Source of the DNA: Symsagittifera roscoffensis
Lineage: Eukaryota; Xenacoelomorpha; Acoela; Convolutidae
NCBI RefSeq assembly: GCF_963678635.1
Contig: NC_087069.1
Location: 11,307,206 to 11,371,205, forward strand
Direction: 5' to 3'
Length of the DNA: 64,000 nucleotides
Below are positions 1-9,633 of this stretch, piece after piece; position 1 is the stretch's first letter; every line of letters begins with the position of its first letter. The translations under genes were made by a program, and so were the position numbers. Under the pieces are notes generated by a model. It saw only the letters and a program-made list of their open reading frames with translations, was not told where the DNA came from and did no database searches.

Positions 1-427
1 AGTTTATTCATCTAACCTACATAAAGGATTGATATTTGTAATAAGCTAGAACCCTTAAGCTGTAAGAATTTAGTTGGATCCCCTTTTTATAGACCCGCAC
101 CCCACAAAAAAATTACAGTGGATTGCGAGCCATAATTTTATTACCACGCTGGATAAAGACTAAAATGAAAAACTTTGATCTTTGTAAAAACCGAAGGAAG
201 TCGGATGTACTCGAAATTCTATGTGTATTATCGAGATATGTGTCGTTTTTTTTTGCTCGAGTCTGACCTCTGATTCGAATAAAGTTTTTAGCTCGAGCAA
301 AGAAAGCCGATAGCTAAAAATTCGCAGTTTTTTCAGGTCTCTCTATCTTGAGTTTTCAGGAAAAGATTTTCTAAAGTTGTGATTAACTTTGTTGCTTAAA
401 CTTTCATAATCCATCTGTTCATTATTT

Positions 428-585
428 TCACAATCTGTTCTCTGGGATCCCTGATCGTCGAGATGCTTTCACTCTCAATTTGTTCACCTGGTGGATTTTT
501 TTCACATTGAACTGGTTCACGTGGTCTTTGGCAACAGGTCCTTTGTGGTCTGCATACTTCTCAAAAACATCGTCGTCATCATCAC
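428..585 (-). CDS. Terminal exon of a minus-strand membrane-protein gene
   Basis: This is read on the minus strand after a pyrimidine-rich tract and an AG acceptor adjoining position 586. The first two bases complete a Gly codon begun in the exon at 1228-1376. Then 51 codons run to a TGA at 428-430. The peptide opens with five Asp residues and continues as a charged, hydrophilic tail rich in Lys and Val. Phase agreement with the neighbouring exon is the main support. A second frame across the same bases is also open for a long way, so the frame rests on that phase match. I do not recognise the family. The acidic start follows a Thr/Asp-rich stretch of the previous exon, which fits the cytoplasmic side of a membrane protein. 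A copy of bases from about 523 upward lies in the transposon at 4.6 kb. Confidence 0.55.
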
Positions 586-1227
586 CTGTAAAAAGGGTTC
601 AAATTTTAAAAAAATAGAACTAATAAAAAATAATAATTTAGAAATTATTAGAAAATTTAAAAAAAATATAGAAAGACCGAAATATTTGTGATCCCAAAAG
701 CACGATACGATTTTCGTAAATTTTTCAAAGCGTTAAGAATCAATCAAAAACGAACGAAAACGAAGATTTTTTTCAAGTCCTTCTTACTGTATCGACTTAA
801 ATATCTGACAACCGGTAAGTCCGTATCAAATGAAGAAATTGATGAGTTGAAACCATGTCGGGTGAATTGCATCAAGGAGTTTCCAAATTTGGCCCCTAAA
901 GTCTGGCAAAAAACTTGAAAGTATGGAGAGTTGTGAACTTCAATCTTGAATCTCTCAATGTCGAGAATTATTACGAGAATATGAAAACAATATGAAATCA
1001 ATTATTAGGAACTTTATGTACAAAATCCGATGTTTAGCTTGCGAATTCATTGTCTGACTTGCGTGAATCGAATTGCTATTGTGACTATAAACGTTGGATC
1101 TGTTTGCATACAAAAAAAATGAAATGAAACACCACAAAGTAACAGAGACGTTCTCATGTAACTTTATCTGATCAATTTACCATCTTCACAAGAAGTTATA
1201 TAGAAGTATCAGAAGTTCACGTCTTAC
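586..1227 (-). other. Intron between the two minus-strand exons
   Basis: The donor (GTAAGA on the minus strand, just below 1228) and acceptor (adjoining 586) are both canonical. The interior is AT-rich. Open frames inside it are chance frames: the one at 688-918 lies in a segment that recurs with indels at 4.7-5.0 kb without keeping its frame. Most of this intron, to about 1137, is duplicated inside the TIR element at 3974-6174. Confidence 0.5.
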
Positions 1228-1376
1228 CAATGTCGGAAGTATCTGTGTCCGTGTCACTGGTTTTGTAGTAGTCAACACTACGTCTCACTATGCGTTTTCT
1301 CGAAATATCCGCTCCGATTGTTCCGATCACCATTGCTCCGAGAACAACAAGAAGCAAGCAAAGAGGTGTACTGCGC
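1228..1376 (-). CDS. Penultimate exon with a transmembrane or signal helix
   Basis: On the minus strand an AG acceptor (at 1377-1378) precedes this 149-base exon and a GTAAGA donor follows it. It encodes 49 whole codons. First comes a hydrophobic segment of about 18 residues rich in Leu, Val and Ile, starting some five residues in. A basic stretch (RKRIVRR) follows, then an acidic Thr/Asp-rich tail. Hydrophobic helix plus positive stop-transfer residues predicts a single-pass membrane protein with this tail in the cytoplasm. It could instead be a signal peptide. Incoming phase is 2 and outgoing phase is 1, and the outgoing phase matches the exon at 428-585. Upstream exons were not found. Function unknown. 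Confidence 0.6.
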
Positions 1377-1380
1377 CTGA

Positions 1381-2070
1381 AATATGATATGAAATTTATG
1401 AAAAGGAAGCCGAAGAAGACTTAGTTAAAAAATATAACAAAACGGCCAAAAAGATGAAGGAGAGTCTTTGAATTTATTGTAGGTTGTAGGAAAATAATGC
1501 CAGTTGTTGAAGTTGAAACCAATGTTACTTACATGGCTTTTCAATCTTAGTTATTTTGTGTTTATCTTGAAATGATGTTTCCTGGTTTTTAGGATGGAAA
1601 AAGAAGAAATGATTACCAGTGAGAAGTCAATTCTAAAAGCGGGATTTTCATTCTAAATGAGTCATTTTTGAGTTCAGGGCGGTAAAATCCAAACAGATAA
1701 GATAAAGAAACCCAGCAACTATGATATCATGAATGAAAAAACTTTGATTATATAACTGCAGTTCCCATCACTGCAAAGTCCAGGGATCTTTCCCAATACA
1801 AACCTCCCATCCTGATAAAGAAGATAAAAAAAACCTCGAGATTTTTTTTGATTTTTTTAGGAGATCTAAATTACTCTTGAAGTGCTAAGTAATCAAATCG
1901 ATCTTGAATACTAAATAGGTGTAATTTCTATGACCACACATAATAAAACTCACCAATTCTGATATCAAGCTCAGAAAATAGATGTCTGATTTGTTCAAAG
2001 TAAAGATATTCTGATGTTTTTGCTGCAAATTATTCAATTTGTTAATACCCATCATTTTTGCTTAGGCGTT
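1381..2070. other. AT-rich sequence, no feature recognised
   Basis: This is probably upstream intron of the minus-strand membrane-protein gene. I see no convincing exon, repeat or RNA gene here. Confidence 0.4.
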
Positions 2071-2074
2071 TCAA

Positions 2075-2257
2075 GGCTCTTTTTCCTTTCCCCCACCTCA
2101 CATATGCATTTATGTTGTAACGAGGGCTTTTACAAGATTAAGTATGAAGACCAAATCTGTTTGTCATAATCAAATTAGTCTAGCCCGCGTACCAATTTTT
2201 GTAATAATTCGAGAATTTGATCAAAATCTTACTGGAAAAAATCTTGTGTTTGAGGCG
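2075..2257 (-). mobile_element. MITE family A, truncated, reverse orientation
   Basis: The TIR begins GGCTCTTTTTCC and is followed by C-run CACCTC. The following bases match the reverse complement of the right half of the intact copy at 5163-5365. Similarity fades after about 2180, so the far end is lost or strongly diverged. Confidence 0.55.
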
Positions 2258-2267
2258 GGCTCTTTTC

Positions 2268-2762
2268 GGCTCTTTTTCCTTTCCCCCCCACCTGCAAATT
2301 TTAATATTTGAAGTTAGTGTCCACTTTGTCCGATTGTCATGAAAATTGACATGCAGACTAATTAGGCCGTGACAAACATATTTGATTTTCATAACTAACC
2401 TTGTAAAACCACTCGGTAGACCATAAAGTTCATGTTTGAGTGAGGTGGGGGGAAAAGGAAAAAGAGCCCAGAATAAATTTGAAAGAACAATTAATTTTTT
2501 TGAGATAGCTTCTACATGATTTTACTAGCTTATCACAAAAAATTGTTCAAAAAGCAGGCTCTTTTTCCTTTTCCCCCCACCTGCAAAGTTTTACAAGTGA
2601 AGTTTTGTTCACTTTATCCGAATGTTACAAAAATTGGCATGCGAACTAATTAGGCCATGACAAACATTTTTGGTCTTCATAATTAACCTTGTAAAAACCC
2701 CTCGTTACACCATAAAATTGACGCTTATGTGAGGTGGGGGGGGGGGGAGAGGAAAAAGAGCC
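2268..2762 (+). mobile_element. Two MITE-A copies plus linker, flanked by one 8-bp duplication
   Basis: Copy one is 2268-2468 and copy two is 2557-2762, in the same orientation. Each starts GGCTCTTTTTCC and ends in the inverted form AAAAAGAGCC. An 88-base unrelated linker separates them. Neither copy has its own TSD, but the pair as a whole is flanked by CTCTTTTC at 2260-2267 and 2763-2770. The outer flanks join into one MITE-C-like sequence, so the pair appears to have inserted as a single unit. No coding capacity; movement would depend on a transposase made elsewhere, probably hAT-like given the 8-bp duplication. Confidence 0.7.
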
Positions 2763-2770
2763 CTCTTTTC

Positions 2771-2860
2771 TAGTCCCCCGTTTCAAAATACCGAGTTTTA
2801 TGTTTGTTTTACGAGTTATTAGGGCTAAATTCATGATGTTACGCTGTAAAAATTGAATGC
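2771..2860 (+). mobile_element. MITE family C, fragment
   Basis: This closely matches the left half of the intact family-C copy at 3352-3564 (shared text around CAAAATACCGAGTTTTATG). Its left terminus lies at 2258-2267, separated from it by the composite MITE-A insertion. Confidence 0.5.
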
Positions 2861-2883
2861 CGACCCAAAGCGTCCCACCTTTG

Positions 2884-2964
2884 GGCTCTTTTTCCTTTCA
2901 CCAATCCCTGGTGGGGGGGGGGGAAGGAAAAATTGCAGGTGGGGGGGGGGAAGGAAAAAGACCC
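2884..2964 (+). mobile_element. MITE-A derivative, 81 bp, with 8-bp duplication
   Basis: It starts GGCTCTTTTTCC and ends AAAAAGACCC (one change from the family end). It is G-rich inside and internally deleted relative to the roughly 203-bp family members. CACCTTTG flanks both sides (2876-2883 and 2965-2972). Removing it restores the text seen in the related element at 42.99-43.03 kb. Confidence 0.75.
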
Positions 2965-3351
2965 CACCTTTGTACTATTTTGAGATATCAGTTTTTGGCT
3001 CACGTACCAGAAAATTTTTCCACTCCCCCTCTTTGATTTTTTCTGAAATTCAATATATGGAAATCAATTTAAAAGGACTTTTTTTAATATAAACTGCAAC
3101 AACATACATGCAAAATGGCATGTGAACAGTTTTTAAACAGCTTAATTTCGTTTTTTTTCAAGGTGCTTGGGAAACTAGAAAAAAGGCAAATGTTTCTAAA
3201 GGCGCCTTTGGCGCCAACATATACTAGTTTTGAAGGAAGAGCGCGCACCAAAAAACGCTATTTTTTGGTCGAAACTTTCAAAAAAGTGCCTAAAAACGTT
3301 TGTCTTTGGCCTGTTTTTTTTCAAAATTTTGCCTGGGGCGCAGAAAATTTG

Positions 3352-3564
3352 GGCTTTTTTCCAGTCCCCCCCTTTTCAAAATACCGAGTTTTATGTTTGA
3401 TTTACGTGTTATTACGGCTAAATGCGTGATGTTACGCTGTAAAGTATGAAGAACAAATCTGTTCACAGTTGTCGATTTGTTCACCACGCCAAATTTCATT
3501 GCTTTAGGACAACGTTAAAAAAGCTTTTCAAAAATAAATTTGAAGGGCGGACTGGAAAAAAGCC
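3352..3564 (+). mobile_element. MITE family C, intact, with 8-bp duplication
   Basis: This is a 213-bp element with TIRs of about 20 bp (GGCTTTTTTCCAGTCC and its inverse), flanked by AAAATTTG at 3344-3351 and 3565-3572. It lies inside the hAT-like relic at 2861-3701. The TIR resembles family A, suggesting the same transposase group. A diverged relative lies near 6705-6840. Confidence 0.8.
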
Positions 3565-3752
3565 AAAATTTGGCCAAAACAGGGTCTATTTTAGTGCTTT
3601 GGGAGAGCTCGGAAAATCAATTTGATCGACTTAAAAAAAGGAGACAAATCGATTTTTTTTGAAAATCATCCCCCCTCGAGAAAGTCCTAGATCCGCCCCT
3701 GGATGATATCGTCATCTATTTTTCCAAGTCTTAGAGCAGTTACTCTTGTTTT

Positions 3753-3871
3753 GGCTCTTTTTTACTTTCCCCCACCTGCGAAATTTTACAACTATTTTTT
3801 TGTCCGATTGTTATAAAAATTGACATGACAAACTTGTTTAGTTATCATAGTTAATCTTGTGAACTCATTTA
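3753..3871 (+). mobile_element. MITE family A, older copy split by a younger one
   Basis: It starts GGCTCTTTTTTAC and follows the family for about 110 bases. It is then interrupted by the copy at 3872-6275. Nothing clearly belonging to its right end is visible after 6283. Confidence 0.5.
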
Positions 3872-3997
3872 GGCTCTTCTTCCTTTCCCTCTCCACCTGC
3901 AAAATTTTACAAGCAAATGTTTGCTCTAATTGTTCGATATTATGAAAATTGACATACGGACTGAGTAGGTTATTACCCGCATCGAGCGCCCATGGAT

Positions 3998-4265
3998 TCT
4001 AATCGATTATAATGGATTCCCGAGACAAAAATAATCGATTACAATCCATTACGGATGTAAAATTCAGACCACGAAATCGATTATATAGCCATTATAATCG
4101 ATTTCTTTTTGAACTAATATAATTCATTATAATCCATTATAATCGATTATAATCCATTTTTTTGTCACTGCAATCGATTTTTGCCAAGATAGTCCATTGT
4201 AATCGATTATTTTGAAATGAAAATCCGTCATAATCCATTATAATTGATTATAATCCATTTCATTT
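3998..4265. repeat. Subterminal AATCGATTATAATCCATT repeats, left
   Basis: About ten near-copies of an 18-20 base unit alternating ATCGATTATAAT and CCATTATAAT. The same motif recurs at the other end of the element (about 6011-6160). Confidence 0.7.
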
Positions 4266-4615
4266 TTAGAACTAAATTCGATAATTTTTGCAAAATTTGG
4301 CAAATTTTGCTAGAGGTTTGCAGATGTGATGCCATGTCTTTTAATAAATGCCATGTCTCAACTTCGTCCCCTCGCCCCCTAAAGCTTTTCACAACCCCCC
4401 CCCCCCCCCAACTAAAGAGGCAAGGTAAACTGGGGGGAGGGGTGTAAACTGGGGGGTATAAACTGGGAGATGGGGAAGTACACCAGGGGGGAGGGTTAAA
4501 TAAATCTGGGGGGTGGGGGAAATAACCGGGGGAGGGGGGTTAAGCTGGTCATCCCCTCGCCCCCTCAAGATTTCTCTTCCCCCCTCCAGCTAAAGGGGCA
4601 GGGTAAACTGGAGGG

Positions 4616-5400
4616 GGTCTTTGGCAACAGGTCCTTTGTGGTCTGCATACTTCTCAAAAACATCGTCGTCATCATCACTTATAATAAGGGTTCGAATTTT
4701 AAAAAAATAGAATAAAAAAATAATAATTTAAAATTGATTTAATAAAATTAAAAAAAATTGAAAGACCGAAAATTTTGTGAGCCCAATAGCACGATACGAT
4801 TTTCGCAAATTTTTCAAAGCGTTAAGAATCAATCGAAAACGAACGAAAACGCAGATTTTTTTCAAGTCCTTCTTAGTGTATCGACTTAAATATCTGACAA
4901 CCGTTAAGTCCGTATCAAACGACGCAATTGATATTAGTTGACACCATGTCGGGTGAAGTACATGAAGGAGTTTCCAAATTTGACCCCAAAAGTCTGGCAA
5001 ATAACTTGAAAGTATGGAGAGTTGTGAACTTCAATCTTGAATCTCATAATGTCAATATAAAACAATATAAATCAATTATTGGGAACTTTCTGTACAAAAT
5101 CCGATGATTAGCTTGCGAATTCATTATCTGATTTGCGTGAACCGAATTGCGATTGTGACTATGGCTCTTTTTCCTTTTCCCCCCACCTGCAAATTTTTAC
5201 AAGTAAATTTGTTGACTACATTGTCCGATTGCTATGAAAATTTTTATACAGACTAATAAGGCCACGGCAAACATATTTGGTCTTCATACTCAACCTCGTA
5301 AAACCACTCGTTACACTAATATATTGAAGGTCGTGTGAGGTGGGGGGGGGAAAGGAAAAAGAGCCGTGACTGTAAACGTTGGATCTGTTTGCAAATCTGG
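4616..5400 (-). pseudogene. Captured copy of the membrane-protein exon end and intron
   Basis: Bases from about 4619 match 526 onward (CTTTGGCAACAGGTCC, CATCGTCGTCATCATCAC) and continue through the intron to about 5162. A MITE interrupts at 5163-5365, and the match resumes to about 5392. Only the first 60-odd exon bases after the acceptor are present. Small indels destroy the intronic open frames. It is a duplicate with no coding role visible. Confidence 0.7.
5163..5365 (+). mobile_element. MITE family A, intact 203 bp, with empty-site proof
   Basis: It starts GGCTCTTTTTCC and ends AAAAAGAGCC. It is flanked by GTGACTAT (5155-5162) and GTGACTGT (5366-5373), an 8-bp duplication with one mismatch. 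The parental copy of this segment at about 1079-1099 reads GTGACTATAAACG without an insertion. The unoccupied site is therefore visible in the same window. Confidence 0.85.
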
Positions 5401-5508
5401 GGGGTGGGGGAAAAAACCGGGGGAGGGGGTTAAACTGGTAATCCCCTCGCCCCCTCAAGATTTCTCTTCACCCCCCTCCAGCTAAAGGGGCAGGGTAAAC
5501 TGGTGGGG

Positions 5509-5608
5509 TTCTTTGGCAACAGGTCCTTTGTGGTCTCCATACTTCTCAAAAACATCGTCGTCATCATCACCTATAATAGGGGTTCGAATTTTTAAAAAAT
5601 AGAATAAA
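5509..5608 (-). pseudogene. Second, truncated captured fragment
   Basis: This repeats the exon-end text CTTTGGCAACAGGTCC through the acceptor and a few intron bases, then breaks off into the next G-rich block. Confidence 0.6.
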
Positions 5609-5671
5609 AAAACTGGTCATCCCCTCGCCCCCTCAAGATTTCTCTCCCCCTTTCAGCTAAAAGGGCAGGAT

Positions 5672-5842
5672 AAACTGGAGGGGGGGGGGGTAAAGGGTGG
5701 AAGGGGGGTTGTAAACTGGGGGGGGGGGGGTTATAGTAAACTGGGGGGTAGGGGGATAGTAAACTGGTGGGTGGTAGTATACTGGGTACTGGGAGCTTTA
5801 CTGGCTGGGGGGGGGGGGGGGGGGGGGGGGTGGTAAAATGAA
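5672..5842. repeat. G-run / TAAACTGGGG minisatellite
   Basis: Repeated TAAACTGGGG-like units with long G runs, the longest about 30 bases near 5807-5835. Four or more closely spaced G tracts fit G-quadruplex potential. Exact run lengths may be unreliable. Confidence 0.7.
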
Positions 5843-6474
5843 GTGTTAAACTGCGATGAATTAGAAAAAGTTGAGACAAAAAATGTGTCAGTTTTTTTCT
5901 TAAATGTAACATTTTATGAAACATAACACGTAGCAACTACACTAAACAGGAAATGAGATAATTTTGAACAAAATTGTAAATTTCATGAATAAACCCTCGA
6001 AAAAATCCTTTATAATCGGTTGTATTTGAATATAATGGATTTTATTGGGATAAAAAATATTAGGATTATAATCCATTTTTAATGGATTATAATCGATTAT
6101 TTTGTCATTTAATAGATGCTGAACATATTATGACAATATAATCGATTATGATCCATGGGCGCTCGGTGCGGGTATGACAAACACATTTGGTCTTCATAAT
6201 TAACCTTCTGAAACCACTCGTTACACCATTAAAATTATGTTCGTGTGAGGTGGGGAGGGGAAAGGAAAAAGAGCCCTCATTTATATTTCTATAACTCTGA
6301 CAATTTTATTCTTCTTCAAAATAGTTTTTACAAAATCAACATCAAATGTGAGTGGATTGAACGTTTTTTTGTTACTTTATTTCAGCACAGACGGTGAGCT
6401 CTTAGATGAGACTTGGACATTTCTTTTTAGGACCTCTTGATATTACAGAAAATTGGTCAACCAAAGCATATTTC

Positions 6475-6640
6475 GGCTCTTTTTTTATCTCCTCCACGTG
6501 CTTTTTTTTATTAACATTGGCATGTGGACTAATCGGGCCATAAAAAACTTATTTGGTTTCCACGCTTAGCCCCCTCGTTAAACCATGAAAATGAAAGTTA
6601 TGTGAAATGGGGAGAAAAAAGAAAAAATCCAATATTTCAA
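6475..6640 (+). mobile_element. Diverged MITE family A copy
   Basis: It starts GGCTCTTTTTTTATC and shares the family's internal order (ACATTGGCATG, GGACTAAT, a CTCGTTAAACC block). Its right end is degraded. Diverged family-C-like text follows to about 6840. Confidence 0.45.
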
Positions 6641-6840
6641 TTGGATATGTTTGTTCTAGCCAAATTAAACATTGAACCAACTCGGGGTCTTTTCCCTTCT
6701 CCCATTCTAAATTTTCTCCATCTATAGTTGTCGTATTTGTATTTCGGGCTGAACGCACAATATTACGATGTAATATATCACGAACCAACTTGTTTGCAAC
6801 TGTTGGTTTGTTCATCATGCAAAACTTCTTTGCTTTATAA

Positions 6841-8170
6841 ACTTGTGCTCGAAGACCTCACTGTGTACTTTACATAACGTCGCAAAAATTTCCAGAAAAT
6901 CGAAAACTTAAAAGACAGTCGGGAAATTCAGGTTCTCATTTTGACATGAGCAATCTGAGCTATTGGTTTAATGGAACATTTGATTTAATAGCAATTTTCT
7001 TACAATTATTTTCCAGCAATCAATAATTTTTCGAAAAAACTTGGAGTGATACTAGCTTGGCTTATGTTTTGAAATTGTTTTTGTGAGATTTTGAGCACTC
7101 TGCTGTTGAGTTTATTCCTGTTCTCTTTTTTCTTCCGATAAAGTTAGGTTCAATTTTTTTGAGGAACGCATTAGTTGAAGAAAGTTCTTTTAGTTTTTGT
7201 TCTTTATTCAATTCCAATTCCGTAGTTTTCTTGACAAAATTGGTGTCCAGGTAGAAGTCTTTGTCTTGTAAAATGATTCAATCTGTTGAAGAATGATAAA
7301 CTAAACAGAAGTTATGATGTTATGATGTTATGAAGTTACGATGAAACAGTTGAAGTTATGATGTTAAAAAAGTTAAGCAATTTTCATGTGATTAGGTCAA
7401 AACTATGGTAAAAATGTTCTGTTTTTTTTTCAATTAAGTGGCATCCTTCCAGCTTGAAATATTTTCATAGTGAACTGATTTTTTTGGTAGAAAAACTAAT
7501 TTAGTTGAAAGTTTGAATACTTATCTTTGATAAATGAACTTAAGATTGTCAATAATGTAATTTCCTCAGATGGAAAAGATGGGTTTTAAAAAAATGAACA
7601 ATTTTGAAACTGATGCTAGATACGTTATATATTTGCTATGATAAAGTTGCGTTTCATAAAGTTCTGAAACTTGGGCAGATTATGAAACAAAAAGCAATCA
7701 TACCACAAAACATTGACAAAAAAAATTGTGTGAAGGTTTACTACTTCATAAACATGTTTTTTTTCACAATCATCGTTAAACTTTTTTTCCAAACAAATTT
7801 TTTTTATGAAAAAAATTTCTACCATAATGTGGAAAAAAAGTTCTGCCATAATGTGGAAAAAATATATAAACAATTTCTGCCATACTCTGTTCACAAAAAT
7901 TGTCTGAAAGTAGCATTCACTATTTTTTCTTTTCTATGAATTTGCATGATAAGCTTAGTTTTCATATAGTGAAATACGGCAAAGTTTCTGTGTTTTTACC
8001 GTTAGTAAAATTTCTGTGTTTTTTAATTTAAAACAAGAAAAACAAGCTGAATCGACAGCTAAAAATTATATATAGACATTTTTTTGCGTTCAGATTATAT
8101 GCAGTCACTTTTGGCAAAAATATCATTCAGGTTAAACTCATGTGCGAAATTGTTAGAACACAGTTTGTAT
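6841..8170. other. AT-rich sequence, no gene recognised
   Basis: Only short local repeats are visible, such as tandem TTATGATG near 7312-7370. Complementary open frames on both strands at 7604-7939 are T/A-rich and lack gene-like composition. Confidence 0.4.
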
Positions 8171-8175
8171 TCTAG

Positions 8176-9126
8176 GAAGGGAATCGGTAGTAAACGCAAC
8201 TGTTAATCAAGCGTCAAACTTGGTTGCATATGGACCGAACGCCCCCAATAACACATCCGTCAGTGATTTAGTACCCCAGACCATGGACTGTTGACTGCTA
8301 ACAACGCTGCACGGAGTCAGTATCATATTCCACGGCTTGTTGGGCAACCCCATAATGCTGCGTCTGGAAACGTGCCTGGACTTCAAAGCCCTGATGCCCC
8401 TTCCGTAAATCAGCAATTTGTATCTTCTGCAAATGCAGGTTCTCCCAACTTGACTACCTCGACAAGAGGGCAAATCATAGGAGCAGTACCTCTAGGAACC
8501 CCAGCTGCATCTCAAGTCGTCCATCAGAACCCGCAGTATCCAACACAACCAGGTGGTTCTCAAACTAACGATATGGCTACCTTCGACAAAATGCCATTTG
8601 GTTCTGTTTACACGACAGGGGGCTACGATCCTAACTTTGATTATGCTTCTCTGGCGAACAACCTTGTGGGTAGGCAAAACTTTGGAAATGATCCTGAAAC
8701 AGTGGGCTCCAGTTTAACGAGAGTAGCATCATCAGGAATGGCAAATAATGAGTTTAAAGGGATTAATGTACAAAGAAGTCAAAATATTCCACTTGGAAAT
8801 CCGGAAGACCTAATACAAAGAGATACTATTGGAACTCAGCATGTTAATGAGGGCAAACTGGTTGGACGCGTAGGAATTGATGTGACTCCCGGTTTTTGCC
8901 CAAGGTAAAGGCACTTCGGGCAGAAACCTTTCTGTGACAACACCGATCATCAGTTCTACAATTCTTACCCTGGACTGGCCAATACTACTCATTACTCAAA
9001 TGCTGGTCCAGTGAATCCTCAGTTACTCAATGCTGCTCCTAGCAACGCACAGTCCAAGTATTACTCAATCCATTGGGAAAACCCGACTGCGCTTTCGGGC
9101 AATTTTGAGCGCTCGCAAAACGCTTA
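8176..9126 (+). pseudogene. Gln/Asn/Pro/Ser-rich coding remnant, part 1
   Basis: After a possible acceptor (TTGTATTCTAG, about 8166-8176) a compositionally coding stretch opens. It runs in one frame to a TGA near 8292, then in another frame from about 8267. That frame is open to a single TAA at 8906-8908 and continues to a TAA at 9124-9126. The protein is low-complexity, rich in Asn, Gln, Gly, Pro and Ser. It has loose repeats around 'PLGN' and 'GLQSP' that recur in the remnant at 9634-10,222. No known domain is visible. The GC content and amino-acid makeup stand out from the AT-rich flanks, so I take it as a decayed or multi-exon gene rather than chance. Confidence 0.45.
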
Positions 9127-9633
9127 AGCCCCAATTTAGCATAAGTTTCTACACTGCAGATGAATCTTGGAGAATAAAGGTTGACCACCCTCTAAGTGTC
9201 AATCAATGGACACAGTCCCATTCTTACGCTGAGTCTTTTCGATATTTTTAAAATTCAGTTTTCACATTTTCAAAATTTCTATGAGTTGCATGCAAAAAAA
9301 TTGCATGTAGTTCTTAAGCAGGGGCACAACAGCGGTTCGCCGTGATGAGCTGTACAGCTCGTATGTTGGTCCTGTCCCTCGTGGACAAATGATCTTAAAT
9401 AAATTGAGTTATAAGTTTTCTATGTTAAAAATATTAAAAGTTAAACAATTTTTCAAGTATACTTCTTAAAAATCAATGATGATTAACTTTCAAGCAAGGT
9501 CAATCATAATGGTTTCGTTCTCCTCGAGTTCGTTTTCATGTGGAAAATGGTTTGTTGAATATATTTGAAAACTTTTCTTGGCGTCCAAAAGTAAAATCAG
9601 ATTTTTTTACGCACTTAAGGATAAAAATAAAAA

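Larger units (their letters stand above)
2861..3701 (+). mobile_element. hAT-like non-autonomous element, with nested MITEs
   Basis: The right end reads CTAGATCCGCCCCTG, the inverse of the CAGGGGCGGATC terminus seen at 63,778. Internal text (GACCCAAAG, a CTTTGTACTATTT block, and a GGCGCC-containing stretch near 3200) recurs at 42.95-43.14, 48.15-48.48 and 57.16-57.59 kb. Two MITEs have inserted in it, at 2884-2964 and 3352-3564. The left terminus is missing. CAGGGGCGGATC-type ends are, as I recall, common in hAT elements of animals. Confidence 0.55.
4508..5700. repeat. Tandem units of G-rich block plus captured gene fragment
   Basis: A block running from CTGGGGGGTGGGGG through CCCCTCGCCCCCTCAAG to CTTTGGCAACAGG occurs at about 4508 and again at about 5397. 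A third, partial block is at about 5612. The unit is about 890 bp including the MITE at 5163. The captured fragment follows each of the first two blocks and is truncated to about 100 bases in the second. Confidence 0.65.
3974..6174 (+). mobile_element. 2.2-kb TIR element carrying a host-gene fragment
   Basis: The left TIR TACCCGCATCGAGCGCCC (3974 onward) matches the inverse of the right end at 6174 (TACCCGCACCGAGCGCCC) with one mismatch over the first 24 bases. Similarity continues into a TAATCGATTATA block. The duplication is short and ambiguous (TA or TAT). Both subterminal zones are packed with AATCGATTATAATCCATT-type repeats, plausible transposase-binding sites. The interior holds no transposase. 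It has G-rich minisatellite, a copy of the exon/intron segment from 523-1137, and a later MITE-A insertion. The layout resembles gene-fragment-capturing non-autonomous transposons; the superfamily is unassigned. Confidence 0.7.
3872..6275 (+). mobile_element. MITE family A interrupted by a 2.2-kb TIR element
   Basis: The left end GGCTCTTCTTCC is at 3872 and the right end AAAAAGAGCC finishes at 6275. A perfect CTCATTTA duplication flanks it (3864-3871 and 6276-6283). Family sequence runs to about 3973 and resumes at about 6175. Everything between belongs to the nested element at 3974-6174. Confidence 0.75.

Noticed and set aside
688-1001. Overlapping open frames on both strands as genes
   Set aside because: They lie in the intron between two phase-matched exons. 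The duplicated copy at 4.7-5.0 kb does not keep the frames.
2935-2951. Poly-G runs as biologically exact lengths
   Set aside because: Homopolymer lengths are unreliable in many assemblies, so no claim is based on their exact size.
7604-7939. 111-codon ORF rich in Phe, Lys and Asn
   Set aside because: AT-driven composition, with an equally long complementary frame and no splice or motif support.
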